Positions 1 to 17,185 of a DNA stretch of 64,000 nt are shown here, piece by piece; within the stretch, counting starts at the first letter, position 1, and each line of letters begins with the position of its first letter. This DNA comes from Citrobacter youngae ATCC 29220 (GTDB lineage Bacteria; Pseudomonadota; Gammaproteobacteria; Enterobacterales; Enterobacteriaceae): positions 124,305 through 188,304 of the forward strand of contig NZ_GG730299.1 in the NCBI RefSeq assembly GCF_000155975.1, given 5' to 3'. The translations under genes were made by a program, and so were the position numbers. The notes under the pieces are model-generated. The model was not told where the DNA came from, did not search any database, and worked only from the letters and a program-made list of their open reading frames with translations.

Positions 1-361
1 CTGCGGCGAAGTTGGAGAGCGACCCTTGTAGCGCCAGGCCAATAGCCAGTCCGGCGGCGCCAATGACGGCAATAATGGATGAGGTTTCAATGCCGACTCG
101 CCCCAACGCAGCGACCACGAAAAAGGCGAGGGTGATGTAACGTACCAGGGCGGTGAAGAACTGAATGATGGTCCGGTCAACTTTACGTTTTAACAGCAGC
201 TTTTCCAGTCCACGGCAGAGCAGGCGAGAGATAAATTTACCCACAAACAGTAAAATGATAGCTGCAACGACATTCCAGCCGAACTGAATAACCGCATCGC
301 TGTGCCCGGCGATCCACTCAATTCCGTTTCTTATTTTCGGGAATAATGAAAAACCATTCAT
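1..361 (-). CDS. MscS-family mechanosensitive channel (partial, C-terminus outside window)
   Basis: The first 120 residues of an inner-membrane small-conductance mechanosensitive channel can be read; the rest runs off the left edge. The protein starts MNGFSLFPKI and shows three hydrophobic segments. The third is the Gly/Ala-rich pore helix (GAAGLAIGLALQGSLSN), which is diagnostic of the MscS family. Channels of this type open under membrane tension and release solutes after osmotic downshock. The N-terminus differs clearly from E. coli MscS, so this looks like a paralogue and not mscS itself, which lies near fbaA in E. coli. E. coli K-12 has yfgH and yfgI next to yfgG instead. Start chosen at the ATG whose complement is at 359-361. 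No gene symbol can be justified. Confidence 0.85.
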   Translation of the reverse strand, partial: MNGFSLFPKIRNGIEWIAGHSDAVIQFGWNVVAAIILLFVGKFISRLLCRGLEKLLLKRKVDRTIIQFFTALVRYITLAFFVVAALGRVGIETSSIIAVIGAAGLAIGLALQGSLSNFAA

Positions 362-729
362 AGTATTACTCTGTAGTATTTAAAAATGTTAACAATTCAA
401 ATAACTTCTTAATTCCATGCGAAATATTAATGCTTTCATCAGTGATATTTCCTGGCGGTATTAATTAACGACTATTTGAACTGTATTTGTCTTTTTTATG
501 TCCAGTAAACGGGAGCGTAAGAAATTAGCGCGAATGGTGCGGTGTAGCCGGATTAAAAGATTGTGTATTTGTGCGAAAAAAAGGGATGATTATCTGTATT
601 TTCAATACGTGTCGAGGGCAAGATGATGAGCGGTGCCGTCACTCAAATCCCTTACCGGATGGTTAAATGCCAGGCGATTAGCCATCCGGTAAGGAATCTT
701 AATGCTGGGGAGATTACAGGCAAGAGCGA
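362..729. other. Non-coding gap between mscS-like gene and yfgG
   Basis: This 368-base AT-rich stretch holds the upstream region of the leftward mscS-like gene and the downstream end of yfgG. Apart from the inverted repeat at 650-694 I see no gene. A 61-codon open frame at 623-808 runs through the palindrome and antisense to yfgG, and it is not convincing. Confidence 0.5.
650..694. repeat. Long inverted repeat, REP-like
   Basis: Two 17-base arms (650-666 and 678-694) are reverse complements with one mismatch, separated by 11 bases. The core CCGGATGG/CCATCCGG resembles the REP core seen elsewhere in the window, but the arms are longer and more perfect than the other REPs. It lies just downstream of yfgG and could form a transcript-end hairpin. 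Confidence 0.75.
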
Positions 730-933
730 TCAACGTACGTCAGTTTGCGTTGGAGATGTCTGTTGCGGTTGGGTTAACTGCTGGGATTCTTTTTTGTCCT
801 GGTGGTGATGCCACGCACCAATGGCGGAGTAGACGAAGCGTCCGAAGAAGAAGAGAAAGCTGATAAGCAGTACGATCCGGATCATGCGACTGTTAAATCG
901 GTGTCGTTTGCGTAGGCTGGTAACCTGGCTCAC
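730..933 (-). CDS. yfgG: YfgG, small single-span membrane protein (DUF2633)
   Basis: A 67-residue protein closely resembling E. coli YfgG. A basic N-terminus (SLRKRHRFNSR) is followed by one hydrophobic segment at about residues 16-34 (IVLLISFLFFFGRFVYSAIG) and a polar Gln/Thr-rich tail. It is probably a one-span inner-membrane protein with its N-terminus in the cytoplasm. The GTG start at 931-933 is preferred over an upstream ATG at 987 because AAGGAAC sits a few bases before it and the length then fits the family (about 63 residues). It is divergent from pdeF. The biochemical function is not established from sequence. Confidence 0.8.
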   Translation of the reverse strand: MSQVTSLRKRHRFNSRMIRIVLLISFLFFFGRFVYSAIGAWHHHQDKKESQQLTQPQQTSPTQTDVR

Positions 934-1283
934 AAAAGGTTCCTTGTAGTGTACCCGACGAAGGGCGATGCTCACATTAAGGCACACTGTGAGGGAATGG
1001 TCAATTCTTGGTTATGTAAAATTGCTTCAGTTGTTTTGCCCTCTTATGTTATGAAAATTAATATTATTATTTACATGAATAATGAATTAACGCTAAAAAA
1101 TAATGAAAAGAGTAATAATTGATTAATGAGAGGTCTTTTTTTTGATATGTGTCAAACGTCCCCCTTTGCTGATAACTAGAATTGATGAGCCCTTATGATG
1201 TATTTTACTTTATCGTTTTAAAGTCAGGTGGGATGCCTGTCTGAATACCCCCTACAGGATGTGCGGGATTCTACTGAGCATCT
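934..1283. promoter_or_regulatory. Divergent yfgG/pdeF regulatory region
   Basis: This 350-base AT-rich gap lies between two divergent genes and must hold both promoters. It contains the FNR-like site at 1142-1155. I see no further gene in it. Confidence 0.5.
1142..1155 (+). promoter_or_regulatory. FNR-like binding site upstream of pdeF
   Basis: TTGATATGTGTCAA matches the FNR consensus TTGAT-N4-ATCAA at 9 of 10 defined positions. It is centred 135 bases before the pdeF start and also lies upstream of divergent yfgG. In E. coli the homologous YfgF is known as an anaerobic c-di-GMP phosphodiesterase, which makes FNR control plausible. Binding itself is inferred. Confidence 0.6.
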
Positions 1284-7146
<5,863 letters not shown>

Positions 7147-7242
7147 TACCACTTTTACTCCGTTTCATTCACGGGACACAGCCTGATTATTATGGCGAGC
7201 ATGACTGGTATGTGCCAGAAAAAATGAGGGGGATTCCAGTAT

Positions 7243-7332
7243 GTAGGCCGGATAAGACGCTTTAGCGTCGCTATCCGGCATAAAAGCCCACATGATTGCC
7301 GGATGGCGGCGTGAACGCCGTATCCGGCCTAC
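7243..7332. repeat. BIME: two REP palindromes in opposite orientation
   Basis: Two imperfect palindromes with GTAGGCCGGATAAG and GCCGGATGGCGGCG ends (7243-7280 and 7296-7332) form a classic bacterial interspersed mosaic element between the ppk promoter region and the end of purN. Confidence 0.9.
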
Positions 7333-7349
7333 GAGGGTGGGAGGTTATT

Positions 7350-9118
<1,769 letters not shown>

Positions 9119-9190
9119 TCAAGTTTTATCTGCTGATTTTATCAGCATCTTACAGTCAATTATCGATTTGTTTGAACTGCGCCACGAAAA

Positions 9191-9261
9191 TGAAACCGGG
9201 TACAGTTTTGTGCTTGAAACGTGTTTATTGAATGCACAGTATCGTACTGAAACCGGTTTCT
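9191..9261. promoter_or_regulatory. Cluster of three LacI/GalR-family operator-like sites
   Basis: A perfect palindrome, GAAACCGGTTTC, lies at 9249-9260 within TGAAACCGGTTTCT. Two weaker copies sit upstream: TGAAACCGGGTACA at 9191-9204 and TGAAACGTGTTTA at 9215-9227. The palindrome resembles the published E. coli AscG operator. The sites lie 63-133 bases before the glucosidase gene and on the far side of the purM PurR box, so they most likely control the glucosidase. The regulator is not encoded in this window. Confidence 0.6.
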
Positions 9262-9314
9262 GTTTTCTGTTACGGCGCTCAGTGCGAGTGCTTTGTAGAG
9301 CGCAATCACGATAG

Positions 9315-10754
<1,440 letters not shown>

Positions 10755-10775
10755 AATTCATGGAATTGAAAGCAA

Positions 10776-10806
10776 GCCCCGCCATTAGCGCGGGGCGTGT
10801 TTTATA
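10776..10806 (+). terminator. Terminator of the glucosidase gene
   Basis: A 7-base-pair stem (GCCCCGC at 10776-10782, GCGGGGC at 10790-10796) is followed by GTGTTTTAT. It ends the gene 22 bases after its stop codon and isolates upp. Confidence 0.8.
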
Positions 10807-10860
10807 CTCATCATCCGGACGCAAACGACTTTGGTTGATCCATATCAAGCGGATGCAGTG

Positions 10861-10904
10861 TTGCGCCAGAGACGAAAAGCGGTATAATCCGGCGATTTTT
10901 TTTG
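10861..10904 (+). promoter_or_regulatory. upp promoter with UTP-sensing start region
   Basis: The -35 is TTGCGC (10861-10866), followed after 16 bases by TATAAT (10883-10888). Six bases on comes GATTTTTTTTG (10894-10904). In E. coli upp the same start sequence allows start-site switching and reiterative addition of U when UTP is high, which lowers expression. Confidence 0.85.
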
Positions 10905-10937
10905 TGGTTGCCACTCGTCTGAGGAAAGGAGAAGAGT

Positions 10938-11564
10938 ATGAAGATCGTGGAAGTCAAACACCCACTCGTCAAACACAAGCTGGGACTGATGCGTGAAAAC
11001 GATATCAGCACCAAACGCTTTCGTGAACTCGCCTCGGAAGTTGGCAGCCTGCTGACTTATGAAGCAACCGCAGGTCTGGAAACCGAAAAGGTGACCATCG
11101 AAGGCTGGAACGGTCCGGTTGAAGTAGACCAAATTAAAGGTAAAAAAATCACCGTTGTGCCAATCCTGCGTGCCGGTCTGGGTATGATGGAAGGCGTTCT
11201 GGAAAACGTTCCGAGCGCGCGTATCAGCGTCGTTGGTATGTATCGTAACGAAGAGACGCTGGAGCCGGTTCCGTACTTCCAGAAGCTGGTTTCCAACATT
11301 GATGAGCGTATGGCGCTGATCGTTGACCCGATGCTGGCCACCGGCGGTTCCGTTATCGCCACCATCGACCTGCTGAAAAATGCTGGCTGCACCAGCATTA
11401 AAGTACTGGTGCTGGTTGCGGCGCCGGAAGGTATCGCCGCGCTGGAAAAAGCGCACCCGGATGTAGAGCTGTACACCGCCTCTATCGATCAGGGACTGAA
11501 CGAGCACGGATACATTATTCCGGGGCTTGGCGATGCCGGCGATAAGATTTTTGGTACCAAGTAA
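10938..11564 (+). CDS. upp: Uracil phosphoribosyltransferase
   Basis: A 208-residue cytoplasmic salvage enzyme that makes UMP from uracil and PRPP. The PRPP-binding loop [10 protein letters not shown] lies at 129-138, and the C-terminal uracil-binding region ([23 protein letters not shown]) is conserved. The length equals E. coli Upp. The start follows AGGAAAGGAGAAGAGT. It is followed by a hairpin and then uraA, which supplies uracil; partial read-through probably links the two. Expression is expected to fall when UTP is plentiful through the start region described at 10861-10904. Confidence 0.97.
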   Translation: MKIVEVKHPLVKHKLGLMRENDISTKRFRELASEVGSLLTYEATAGLETEKVTIEGWNGPVEVDQIKGKKITVVPILRAGLGMMEGVLENVPSARISVVGMYRNEETLEPVPYFQKLVSNIDERMALIVDPMLATGGSVIATIDLLKNAGCTSIKVLVLVAAPEGIAALEKAHPDVELYTASIDQGLNEHGYIIPGLGDAGDKIFGTK

Positions 11565-11581
11565 ACGAATAAGTGAAAAGA

Positions 11582-11609
11582 AGCCGACTTTAAGAGTCGG
11601 CTTTTTTTT
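11582..11609 (+). terminator. Intrinsic terminator or attenuator between upp and uraA
   Basis: An 8-base-pair stem, AGCCGACT (11582-11589) with AGTCGGCT (11595-11602), runs into eight T. It is a strong intrinsic terminator that probably makes uraA expression lower than upp. Confidence 0.88.
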
Positions 11610-11660
11610 GAATACAACAACCCAATCGCTAATAACAAACAACACTCAGAGGAAAACACT

Positions 11661-12950
11661 ATGACGCGCCGTGCTATCGGGGTGAGTGAAAGACCGCCGC
11701 TTTTACAGACAATCCCGCTTAGTTTGCAGCACCTGTTCGCCATGTTTGGCGCAACGGTACTGGTGCCAGTGCTGTTTCACATTAACCCGGCTACCGTTCT
11801 GCTGTTTAACGGCATTGGTACATTGCTGTATCTCTTTATTTGTAAGGGCAAAATCCCGGCATATCTCGGTTCCAGCTTTGCGTTTATTTCTCCGGTGCTG
11901 TTGCTGCTGCCGTTAGGCTATGAAGTGGCGCTGGGTGGTTTCATTATGTGCGGCGTCCTGTTCTGCCTGGTTTCTTTCATCGTGAAGAAAGCCGGCACCG
12001 GCTGGCTGGATGTGATGTTCCCTCCGGCGGCGATGGGCGCAATCGTTGCCGTCATCGGTCTGGAGCTGGCGGGCGTCGCTGCGGGTATGGCGGGGTTACT
12101 GCCTGCCGAAGGGCAATTACCGGATTCGAAAACCATTATCATCTCAATGGTGACGCTGGCGGTGACGGTATTTGGCTCCGTACTGTTCCGCGGTTTTATG
12201 GCGATTATCCCGATTCTGATCGGCGTGCTGGCCGGTTACGCGCTCTCCTTCGCCATGGGCGTCGTGGACACCACGCCGATTGCGCAGGCTCACTGGTTTG
12301 CTCTGCCGACCTTCTACACGCCGCGCTTTGAATGGGTTGCCATTCTGACCATCCTGCCTGCAGCGCTGGTGGTGATTGCCGAACACGTCGGACACCTGGT
12401 GGTGACGGCGAATATCGTGAAAAAAGATTTGATTCGCGATCCTGGCCTGCATCGTTCCATGTTCGCCAACGGTCTGTCTACGGTGATCTCCGGTTTCTTC
12501 GGTTCCACACCGAACACTACGTATGGCGAAAACATCGGCGTAATGGCGATTACCCGCGTTTACAGTACCTGGGTTATTGGCGGTGCGGCGATTTTTGCCA
12601 TTCTGCTCTCCTGTGTGGGTAAACTGGCGGCGGCGATCCAGATTATCCCCCTGCCGGTTATGGGCGGCGTATCGCTGCTGCTGTACGGCGTGATTGGCGC
12701 TTCCGGTATTCGCGTACTGATCGAATCAAAAGTTGATTACAACAAAGCGCAGAACCTGATCCTGACCTCGGTCATTTTGATCATTGGCGTGAGTGGCGCG
12801 AAAGTTCACATCGGTGCCGCTGAGCTGAAAGGTATGGCGCTGGCGACCATCGTTGGCGTCTGCCTGAGCCTGATTTTCAAAGTCATCAGCCTGCTGCGTC
12901 CGGAAGAAGTGGTGCTTGACGCAAAAGATGCAGACAGCCCGCAACAGTAA
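11661..12950 (+). CDS. uraA: Uracil:H+ symporter
   Basis: A 429-residue inner-membrane permease of the nucleobase-ascorbate (NCS2) family that takes up uracil with protons. The sequence is hydrophobic throughout, consistent with the 14 spans known for UraA. It carries the family signatures, including ALVVIAEHVGHLVVTANIV (Glu and His of the substrate/proton site) and GSTPNTTYGENIGVMAITRV. The N-terminus (MTRRAIGVSERPPLLQTIPL) matches the E. coli protein. It lies downstream of upp. Confidence 0.96.
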   Translation: MTRRAIGVSERPPLLQTIPLSLQHLFAMFGATVLVPVLFHINPATVLLFNGIGTLLYLFICKGKIPAYLGSSFAFISPVLLLLPLGYEVALGGFIMCGVLFCLVSFIVKKAGTGWLDVMFPPAAMGAIVAVIGLELAGVAAGMAGLLPAEGQLPDSKTIIISMVTLAVTVFGSVLFRGFMAIIPILIGVLAGYALSFAMGVVDTTPIAQAHWFALPTFYTPRFEWVAILTILPAALVVIAEHVGHLVVTANIVKKDLIRDPGLHRSMFANGLSTVISGFFGSTPNTTYGENIGVMAITRVYSTWVIGGAAIFAILLSCVGKLAAAIQIIPLPVMGGVSLLLYGVIGASGIRVLIESKVDYNKAQNLILTSVILIIGVSGAKVHIGAAELKGMALATIVGVCLSLIFKVISLLRPEEVVLDAKDADSPQQ

Positions 12951-12957
12951 GTCTCTG

Positions 12958-12985
12958 ACCGGGCGGCGTCGCTGCCCGGTTCTAT
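12958..12985 (+). terminator. Possible hairpin terminator of uraA
   Basis: ACCGGGC (12958-12964) pairs with GCCCGGT (12974-12980), followed by TTCTAT. The U-run is weak, so termination may be partial. Confidence 0.5.
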
Positions 12986-13045
12986 CGCGACGTATTTCTG
13001 TGTTAAACTCAACGCGATTTTATGAAATCCTGGGTTGAGGTATCT

Positions 13046-13747
13046 CTGAACACACCGGCACAGCTCTCTTTGCCACTTTATCTTCCTGACGACGAAACGT
13101 TTGCAAGTTTCTGGCCGGGGGATAACTCCTCTTTACTGGCTGCACTGCAAAACGTGCTGCGTCAGGAACATAGCGGGTATATTTATCTCTGGTCGCGTGA
13201 AGGCGCTGGCCGAAGTCATTTGCTGCATGCAGCCTGTGCGGAACTGTCCGCGCGCGGCGATGCGGTAGGCTATGTGCCGCTCGATAAGCGCACCTGGTTC
13301 GTACCCGAGGTGCTTGACGGTATGGAACATTTATCGTTGGTATGCATCGATAACATCGAATGTGTGGCCGGAGATTCCCTGTGGGAAATGGCGATCTTTG
13401 ATCTCTACAACCGCATCCTGGAGTCGGGGAAAACGCGACTGCTGATCACCGGCGATCGCCCGCCAAGACAGCTGAATCTGGGGTTGCCGGATCTCGCCTC
13501 GCGTCTGGACTGGGGGCAAATTTACAAGCTACAGCCGCTTTCCGATGAAGATAAACTGCAGGCCTTGCAATTACGCGCCAGACTGCGTGGGTTTGAACTG
13601 CCGGAAGATGTGGGACGTTTCCTGCTCAAGCGACTGGATCGGGAAATGCGTACGCTGTTTATGACCTTAGATCAGCTTGATCATGCGTCGATCACCGCCC
13701 AGCGTAAGCTGACCATTCCGTTTGTGAAAGAGATTCTGAAACTGTAA
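13046..13747 (+). CDS. hda: Hda, DnaA regulatory inactivator (CTG start)
   Basis: A 233-residue AAA+ protein that, bound to the DNA-loaded beta clamp, stimulates hydrolysis of DnaA-ATP and so limits replication initiation. The clamp-binding motif QLSLPL sits at residues 6-11 only if translation starts at the CTG at 13046, which follows GAGG with a 5-base gap; this non-AUG start is established in E. coli. An ATG at 13022 would add eight residues and has no ribosome site. The P-loop [10 protein letters not shown] has Arg where Lys is usual, as in the family. LASRLDWG carries the arginine finger. Confidence 0.95.
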   Translation: MNTPAQLSLPLYLPDDETFASFWPGDNSSLLAALQNVLRQEHSGYIYLWSREGAGRSHLLHAACAELSARGDAVGYVPLDKRTWFVPEVLDGMEHLSLVCIDNIECVAGDSLWEMAIFDLYNRILESGKTRLLITGDRPPRQLNLGLPDLASRLDWGQIYKLQPLSDEDKLQALQLRARLRGFELPEDVGRFLLKRLDREMRTLFMTLDQLDHASITAQRKLTIPFVKEILKL

Positions 13748-13751
13748 GCGC

Positions 13752-13774
13752 GCCGCAGCCGAAAAGACTGCGGC
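13752..13774. terminator. Hairpin between convergent hda and yfgD
   Basis: GCCGCAG (13752-13758) pairs with CTGCGGC (13768-13774). It lies between two converging genes and may stop transcription both ways. No clear T-run follows, so strength is uncertain. Confidence 0.5.
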
Positions 13775-13784
13775 AGGCTTCAGG

Positions 13785-14144
13785 TTAGCCGATAATTTCC
13801 AGTACCTGTTCCGGCGGACGTCCAATCCGCGCCTGGTCTTTGGCAACCACAATTGGGCGCTCCATCAGCTTCGGATTTTCAACCATCGCCTGAATCAGCG
13901 CATCTTCACTCAAATTTTTGTCCGCCAGGTTAAGCGACTTGTAGAGATCTTCTTTCTGGCGCATCAGCTCGCGGGCGCTGGACATGCCCAGCATCTGCAA
14001 CAGTTTACGCAGGGTTGCGGCGTCTGCCGGCGTTTCCAGATACAGCACCACTTCCGGGTCCACGCCGTTGGACTTCAGTAATTCCAGCGTTTCACGGCTC
14101 TTGGAGCAGCGTGGGTTATGGTAGATTTTGATCGCGTCTGACAT
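13785..14144 (-). CDS. yfgD: YfgD, ArsC-family reductase-like protein
   Basis: A 119-residue thioredoxin-fold protein of the ArsC/Spx superfamily. The N-terminal IYHNPRCSKSRETL motif places the active-site cysteine at residue 13, and the C-terminal RPIVVAKDQARIGRPPE segment contains the conserved arginines of glutaredoxin-linked arsenate reductases. Genuine arsenate reduction is unproven for YfgD and there are no arsenic-resistance genes nearby. The start at 14144 follows AAGGAGAAGTC; an in-frame codon five residues upstream lacks support. It sits downstream of bepA on the same strand, separated by a BIME. Confidence 0.9.
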   Translation of the reverse strand: MSDAIKIYHNPRCSKSRETLELLKSNGVDPEVVLYLETPADAATLRKLLQMLGMSSARELMRQKEDLYKSLNLADKNLSEDALIQAMVENPKLMERPIVVAKDQARIGRPPEQVLEIIG

Positions 14145-14167
14145 GACTTCTCCTTGCATAACAATAC

Positions 14168-14255
14168 TGCCGGATGGCGGCCAAAAGGCCTTATCCGGCC
14201 TACATATCGCGTCTGACGTAGGCCGGATAAGACGCTACAGCGTCGCCATCCGGCA
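14168..14255. repeat. BIME: two REP palindromes
   Basis: Two opposed REP units (TGCCGGATGGCGGCC ... TTATCCGGCCTAC, and GTAGGCCGGATAAGACGC ... GCCATCCGGCA) lie between yfgD and bepA. Confidence 0.9.
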
Positions 14256-14267
14256 AGGGTTCGATAA

Positions 14268-15731
14268 TTACATCTTCGTGTATGGTTTAAAGCGCTCTTC
14301 CATCTGGCGTAGCTGGTCGATACGCGCATCGTATCTGGCCTGCTGCTGGCTTCCCAGTTTCACCTGCGAACTGGCGCTGCTGAGCATCGAAATCGCCTGA
14401 TCCAGACGGCCTGCGAGGGCATATCCTTCTGCGCGGGCCGCCAGTTCCTGATCGCGGTTACCGAGACTTGCCTCCGTTTGCGCTAACAAATCCCAGCCGT
14501 TGGTGTCATCTTTATGGTTAAACGTATAACGATTCAGGATGTTTGCCGCTTCTTTGGCCTGTCCGCCCTGTAAATACGCATTTGCCAGATTGAGCTGCAG
14601 AACCGGGTTGACTCGCAGGTCGCGGGCGTTTTTCAGGCGATTAATGGCGTCGCCGGTTTTCTTCTGGCCGAGATCGATATCCGTTGCCAGGTCGAGATAC
14701 CAGGCATTGTTCGGATCGGCCGCCAGCAGCGGTTGCAGCGCTTTACGCGCCTCGTCGTATTTACTGGCTTCCATCGCCTGTAACGCCCGGCCATACTGCG
14801 CGGCGCGTTGCTCACGCACATTGCCTTTCGACCAGTTCGTCAGCAGGTCCCCGGTCAACTGGTTACGTCCAGAGTTGTACATGCCTAAGGTTCGCGCCTT
14901 GGCCAGATAAAAATCTTCTGACGATTGGACGACAACCGGGCGCATCTGGTTGGCGCGGTTACGCGCATCCGCCAGACGGCTTTCAGGCAGGGGGTGGGTC
15001 AGCAAAATTTCTGGCGGACGCGAAGAATAACGGGCTTGATCGAGCAGTTTTTCCAGGAACGTCGGCATGGCCTGGGGATCGAATCCCGAACGTTGCAGCA
15101 CCTGTATACCGATGCGGTCCGCTTCCTGTTCGTTTTGCTGCGTAAAGGTGATCACCCCCTGGCGCGTACCCGCCAGCGTACCGGTCAGCGCCGCCATACC
15201 CGCCTGCGGGCTGGCCATCGCCAATAAAATGGAGCCTAACGCACCGGCCCACGTTAGCGGCGCGCTGCGTTTCTGATCTTCCATCGCTCGCGCCAGGTGA
15301 CGCTGCGTGACGTGGGAAATTTCGTGCGCCATCACCGAAGCCAGTTGGCTTTCGTTATCGGAATAGCGGAACAGTGCGGAGTGTAAAACGACGTTGCCGC
15401 CAAAGAAGGCAAAGGCGTTAATTTCATCGTTGTTGATTAAAAAGAAGGTAAAGGGCGTTTTTACCGAGTTGGCGTGTGAAACTAAACGCATCCCCAGCGT
15501 ATTAATATATTGGGTCAGCAACGGATCGTTTATTAACGGCGCGCTACCGCGCAGCTGGCGTACATAGTAATCGCCCATCTGCATTTCCTGTCCGATGGAA
15601 AGGGTACTCCCTGCCGAGGTCCCCATATCAGGCAGGGTGTCCTCGGTGTCAGCAAATGCGGGCGCAACCTGACCGATGGACAGTGCAGCAATGAGGGTAG
15701 CAACCAGGTTTTTTTTCAACTGCCTGAACAT
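14268..15731 (-). CDS. bepA: BepA, periplasmic M48 metalloprotease and chaperone
   Basis: A 487-residue periplasmic protein that helps LptD assembly at the BAM complex and degrades stalled outer-membrane proteins. A signal peptide (about residues 1-27, ending PAFA) is followed by the zinc protease domain with HEISH at 136-140 and the downstream EQEADRIG zinc ligand segment. TPR repeats fill the C-terminal half (about 310-485). The start at 15731 is preceded by AGAGG and matches E. coli. The same frame continues upstream for 120 codons, but this covers the promoter and part of perM and is not translated as BepA. Confidence 0.95.
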   Translation of the reverse strand: MFRQLKKNLVATLIAALSIGQVAPAFADTEDTLPDMGTSAGSTLSIGQEMQMGDYYVRQLRGSAPLINDPLLTQYINTLGMRLVSHANSVKTPFTFFLINNDEINAFAFFGGNVVLHSALFRYSDNESQLASVMAHEISHVTQRHLARAMEDQKRSAPLTWAGALGSILLAMASPQAGMAALTGTLAGTRQGVITFTQQNEQEADRIGIQVLQRSGFDPQAMPTFLEKLLDQARYSSRPPEILLTHPLPESRLADARNRANQMRPVVVQSSEDFYLAKARTLGMYNSGRNQLTGDLLTNWSKGNVREQRAAQYGRALQAMEASKYDEARKALQPLLAADPNNAWYLDLATDIDLGQKKTGDAINRLKNARDLRVNPVLQLNLANAYLQGGQAKEAANILNRYTFNHKDDTNGWDLLAQTEASLGNRDQELAARAEGYALAGRLDQAISMLSSASSQVKLGSQQQARYDARIDQLRQMEERFKPYTKM

Positions 15732-15789
15732 AACCTCTGTCCTGTATTTTTTGAGATAGCCATTTGACCAATGCCGTGAAGTATCGTTC

Positions 15790-15813
15790 ACACTCCGCAA
15801 GCTAAGGGAGTGT
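15790..15813. promoter_or_regulatory. Inverted repeat in the bepA/perM divergent region
   Basis: ACACTCC (15790-15796) and GGAGTGT (15807-15813) are exact inverted repeats with a 10-base loop, 59 bases or more before the bepA start. It could be a leader hairpin or a protein site; nothing identifies a regulator. Confidence 0.4.
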
Positions 15814-15954
15814 AACTGTGAAACCTGACGATGAACACCCAGGAAAAATGTCTTTTCACTTTGCGTAATCAGCCATAAAAAGCGAAGTCTTTTTTGTGAC
15901 ATTTCGATACAATTCGGGATCGCAATCCCGCTATTGGGTTCATGGAAGGGTTTT

Positions 15955-17019
15955 ATGCTCGAAATGTTGATGCAATGGTATCGCCGTCGCTTTAGCGACC
16001 CCGAAGCCATCGCCCTGCTAATTATTCTGGTTGCTGGTTTTGGCATCCTGTTCTTCTTTAGCGGTCTTCTGGCGCCGCTGCTGGTCGCCATTGTGCTGGC
16101 GTACCTGCTTGAATGGCCGACGGTACGGCTGGAACATATCGGGTGTTCACGGCGTTGGGCGACATCAATCGTGCTGGTGGTGTTTGTCGGTATTTTGCTG
16201 CTGATGGCGTTTGTCGTGATGCCCGTTGCGTGGCAGCAGGGGATTTACCTGATCCGCGATATGCCCGGCATGCTCAATAAATTGTCTGACTTTGCCGCCA
16301 CCTTACCGCGACGTTATCCGGCGCTGATGGATGCAGGCATCATTGATGCGATGGCTGAGAATATGCGCTCGCGGATGCTCACCATGGGGGATTCGGTGGT
16401 GAAATATTCGTTAGCTTCTCTGGTTGGGTTGCTGACGCTGGCGGTCTATCTGGTGCTTGTCCCATTGATGGTGTTTTTCCTGATCAAAGATAAAGGACAG
16501 ATGCTGAACGCCGTGCGCCGGGTGCTGCCGCGTAATCGCGGGCTGGCGGGGCAGGTATGGAAAGAAATGAATCAGCAAATCACCAACTATATCCGCGGTA
16601 AAGTGCTGGAGATGGTGGTGGTGGGCGTTGCGACCTGGCTCGGATTCCTGCTGTTTGGCCTCAACTATTCTCTGCTGTTGGCGGTGCTGGTGGGGTTCTC
16701 GGTGCTGATCCCGTATATCGGCGCTTTCGTGGTGACGATTCCGGTGGTCGGAGTCGCGTTGTTCCAGTTTGGGCTCGGGACCGAGTTCTGGAGCTGTTTT
16801 GCCGTGTACCTGATAATCCAGGCGCTGGACGGTAATCTGCTGGTCCCCGTGCTCTTCTCCGAGGCCGTCAACCTGCACCCGCTGGTGATTATTCTGTCAG
16901 TCGTGATTTTTGGCGGGCTGTGGGGCTTCTGGGGCGTATTCTTTGCGATTCCGCTGGCGACGTTAATCAAAGCGGTGATGCATGCCTGGCCGGATGGTCA
17001 GGCCGTTGACGAACCCTAA
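15955..17019 (+). CDS. perM: PerM, AI-2E family (UPF0118) membrane protein
   Basis: A 354-residue inner-membrane protein of the AI-2E transporter superfamily, called a putative permease in E. coli; its true substrate is not established. Hydrophobic spans appear near residues 20-55, 68-90, 150-175 and in four or more spans from about 215 to the end, with the family motif [21 protein letters not shown]. The start at 15955 (MLEMLMQW) follows GGAAGGG and agrees with E. coli; an upstream in-frame codon at 15934 is unsupported. It is divergent from bepA. Confidence 0.93.
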   Translation: MLEMLMQWYRRRFSDPEAIALLIILVAGFGILFFFSGLLAPLLVAIVLAYLLEWPTVRLEHIGCSRRWATSIVLVVFVGILLLMAFVVMPVAWQQGIYLIRDMPGMLNKLSDFAATLPRRYPALMDAGIIDAMAENMRSRMLTMGDSVVKYSLASLVGLLTLAVYLVLVPLMVFFLIKDKGQMLNAVRRVLPRNRGLAGQVWKEMNQQITNYIRGKVLEMVVVGVATWLGFLLFGLNYSLLLAVLVGFSVLIPYIGAFVVTIPVVGVALFQFGLGTEFWSCFAVYLIIQALDGNLLVPVLFSEAVNLHPLVIILSVVIFGGLWGFWGVFFAIPLATLIKAVMHAWPDGQAVDEP

Positions 17020-17025
17020 TCAGCA

Positions 17026-17054
17026 AGGTCCGGCGGTGCAATATCGCCGGACCT
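17026..17054 (+). terminator. Hairpin terminator of perM
   Basis: A perfect 10-base-pair stem, AGGTCCGGCG (17026-17035) with CGCCGGACCT (17045-17054), lies just after perM. The following GAACTTGTCT is not a run of T, so efficiency is uncertain. Confidence 0.65.
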
Positions 17055-17136
17055 GAACTTGTCTGACCTCTATCCACACTTTCTGAATAATTGCCTCTGG
17101 TGTCGTTTTTCTCCGCATTTGTCTTTAATTTGACTT

Positions 17137-17158
17137 ATGTGATGTCTTTTCATCACGT
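17137..17158. promoter_or_regulatory. Inverted repeat upstream of yjiH, operator candidate
   Basis: ATGTGATG (17137-17144) and CATCACGT (17151-17158) are inverted repeats with one mismatch and a 6-base spacer, 28 bases before the yjiH start. TTGACT (17130-17135) abuts it and could be a -35. The geometry suits a dimeric repressor such as a GntR-type protein, but the regulator is unknown. Confidence 0.5.
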
Positions 17159-17185
17159 AAGGAATAAGGCCAACAGGAGAACAAG

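Noticed and set aside
9214-9242. Promoter TTGAAA-N17-CAGTAT before the glucosidase gene
   Set aside because: The -35 is fair but the -10 matches only three of six positions, so I would not call it as a feature. Mapping of the 5' end would decide.
10760-10996. 78-codon open frame across the upp promoter
   Set aside because: It runs through the terminator, the promoter and the UTP-sensing T-run and into upp in another frame. No ribosome site.
14268-16091. Longer 607-residue reading of bepA
   Set aside because: The extra 120 codons cross the divergent promoter region and the antisense strand of perM, have no ribosome site, and would bury the clear signal peptide starting MFRQLKKN.
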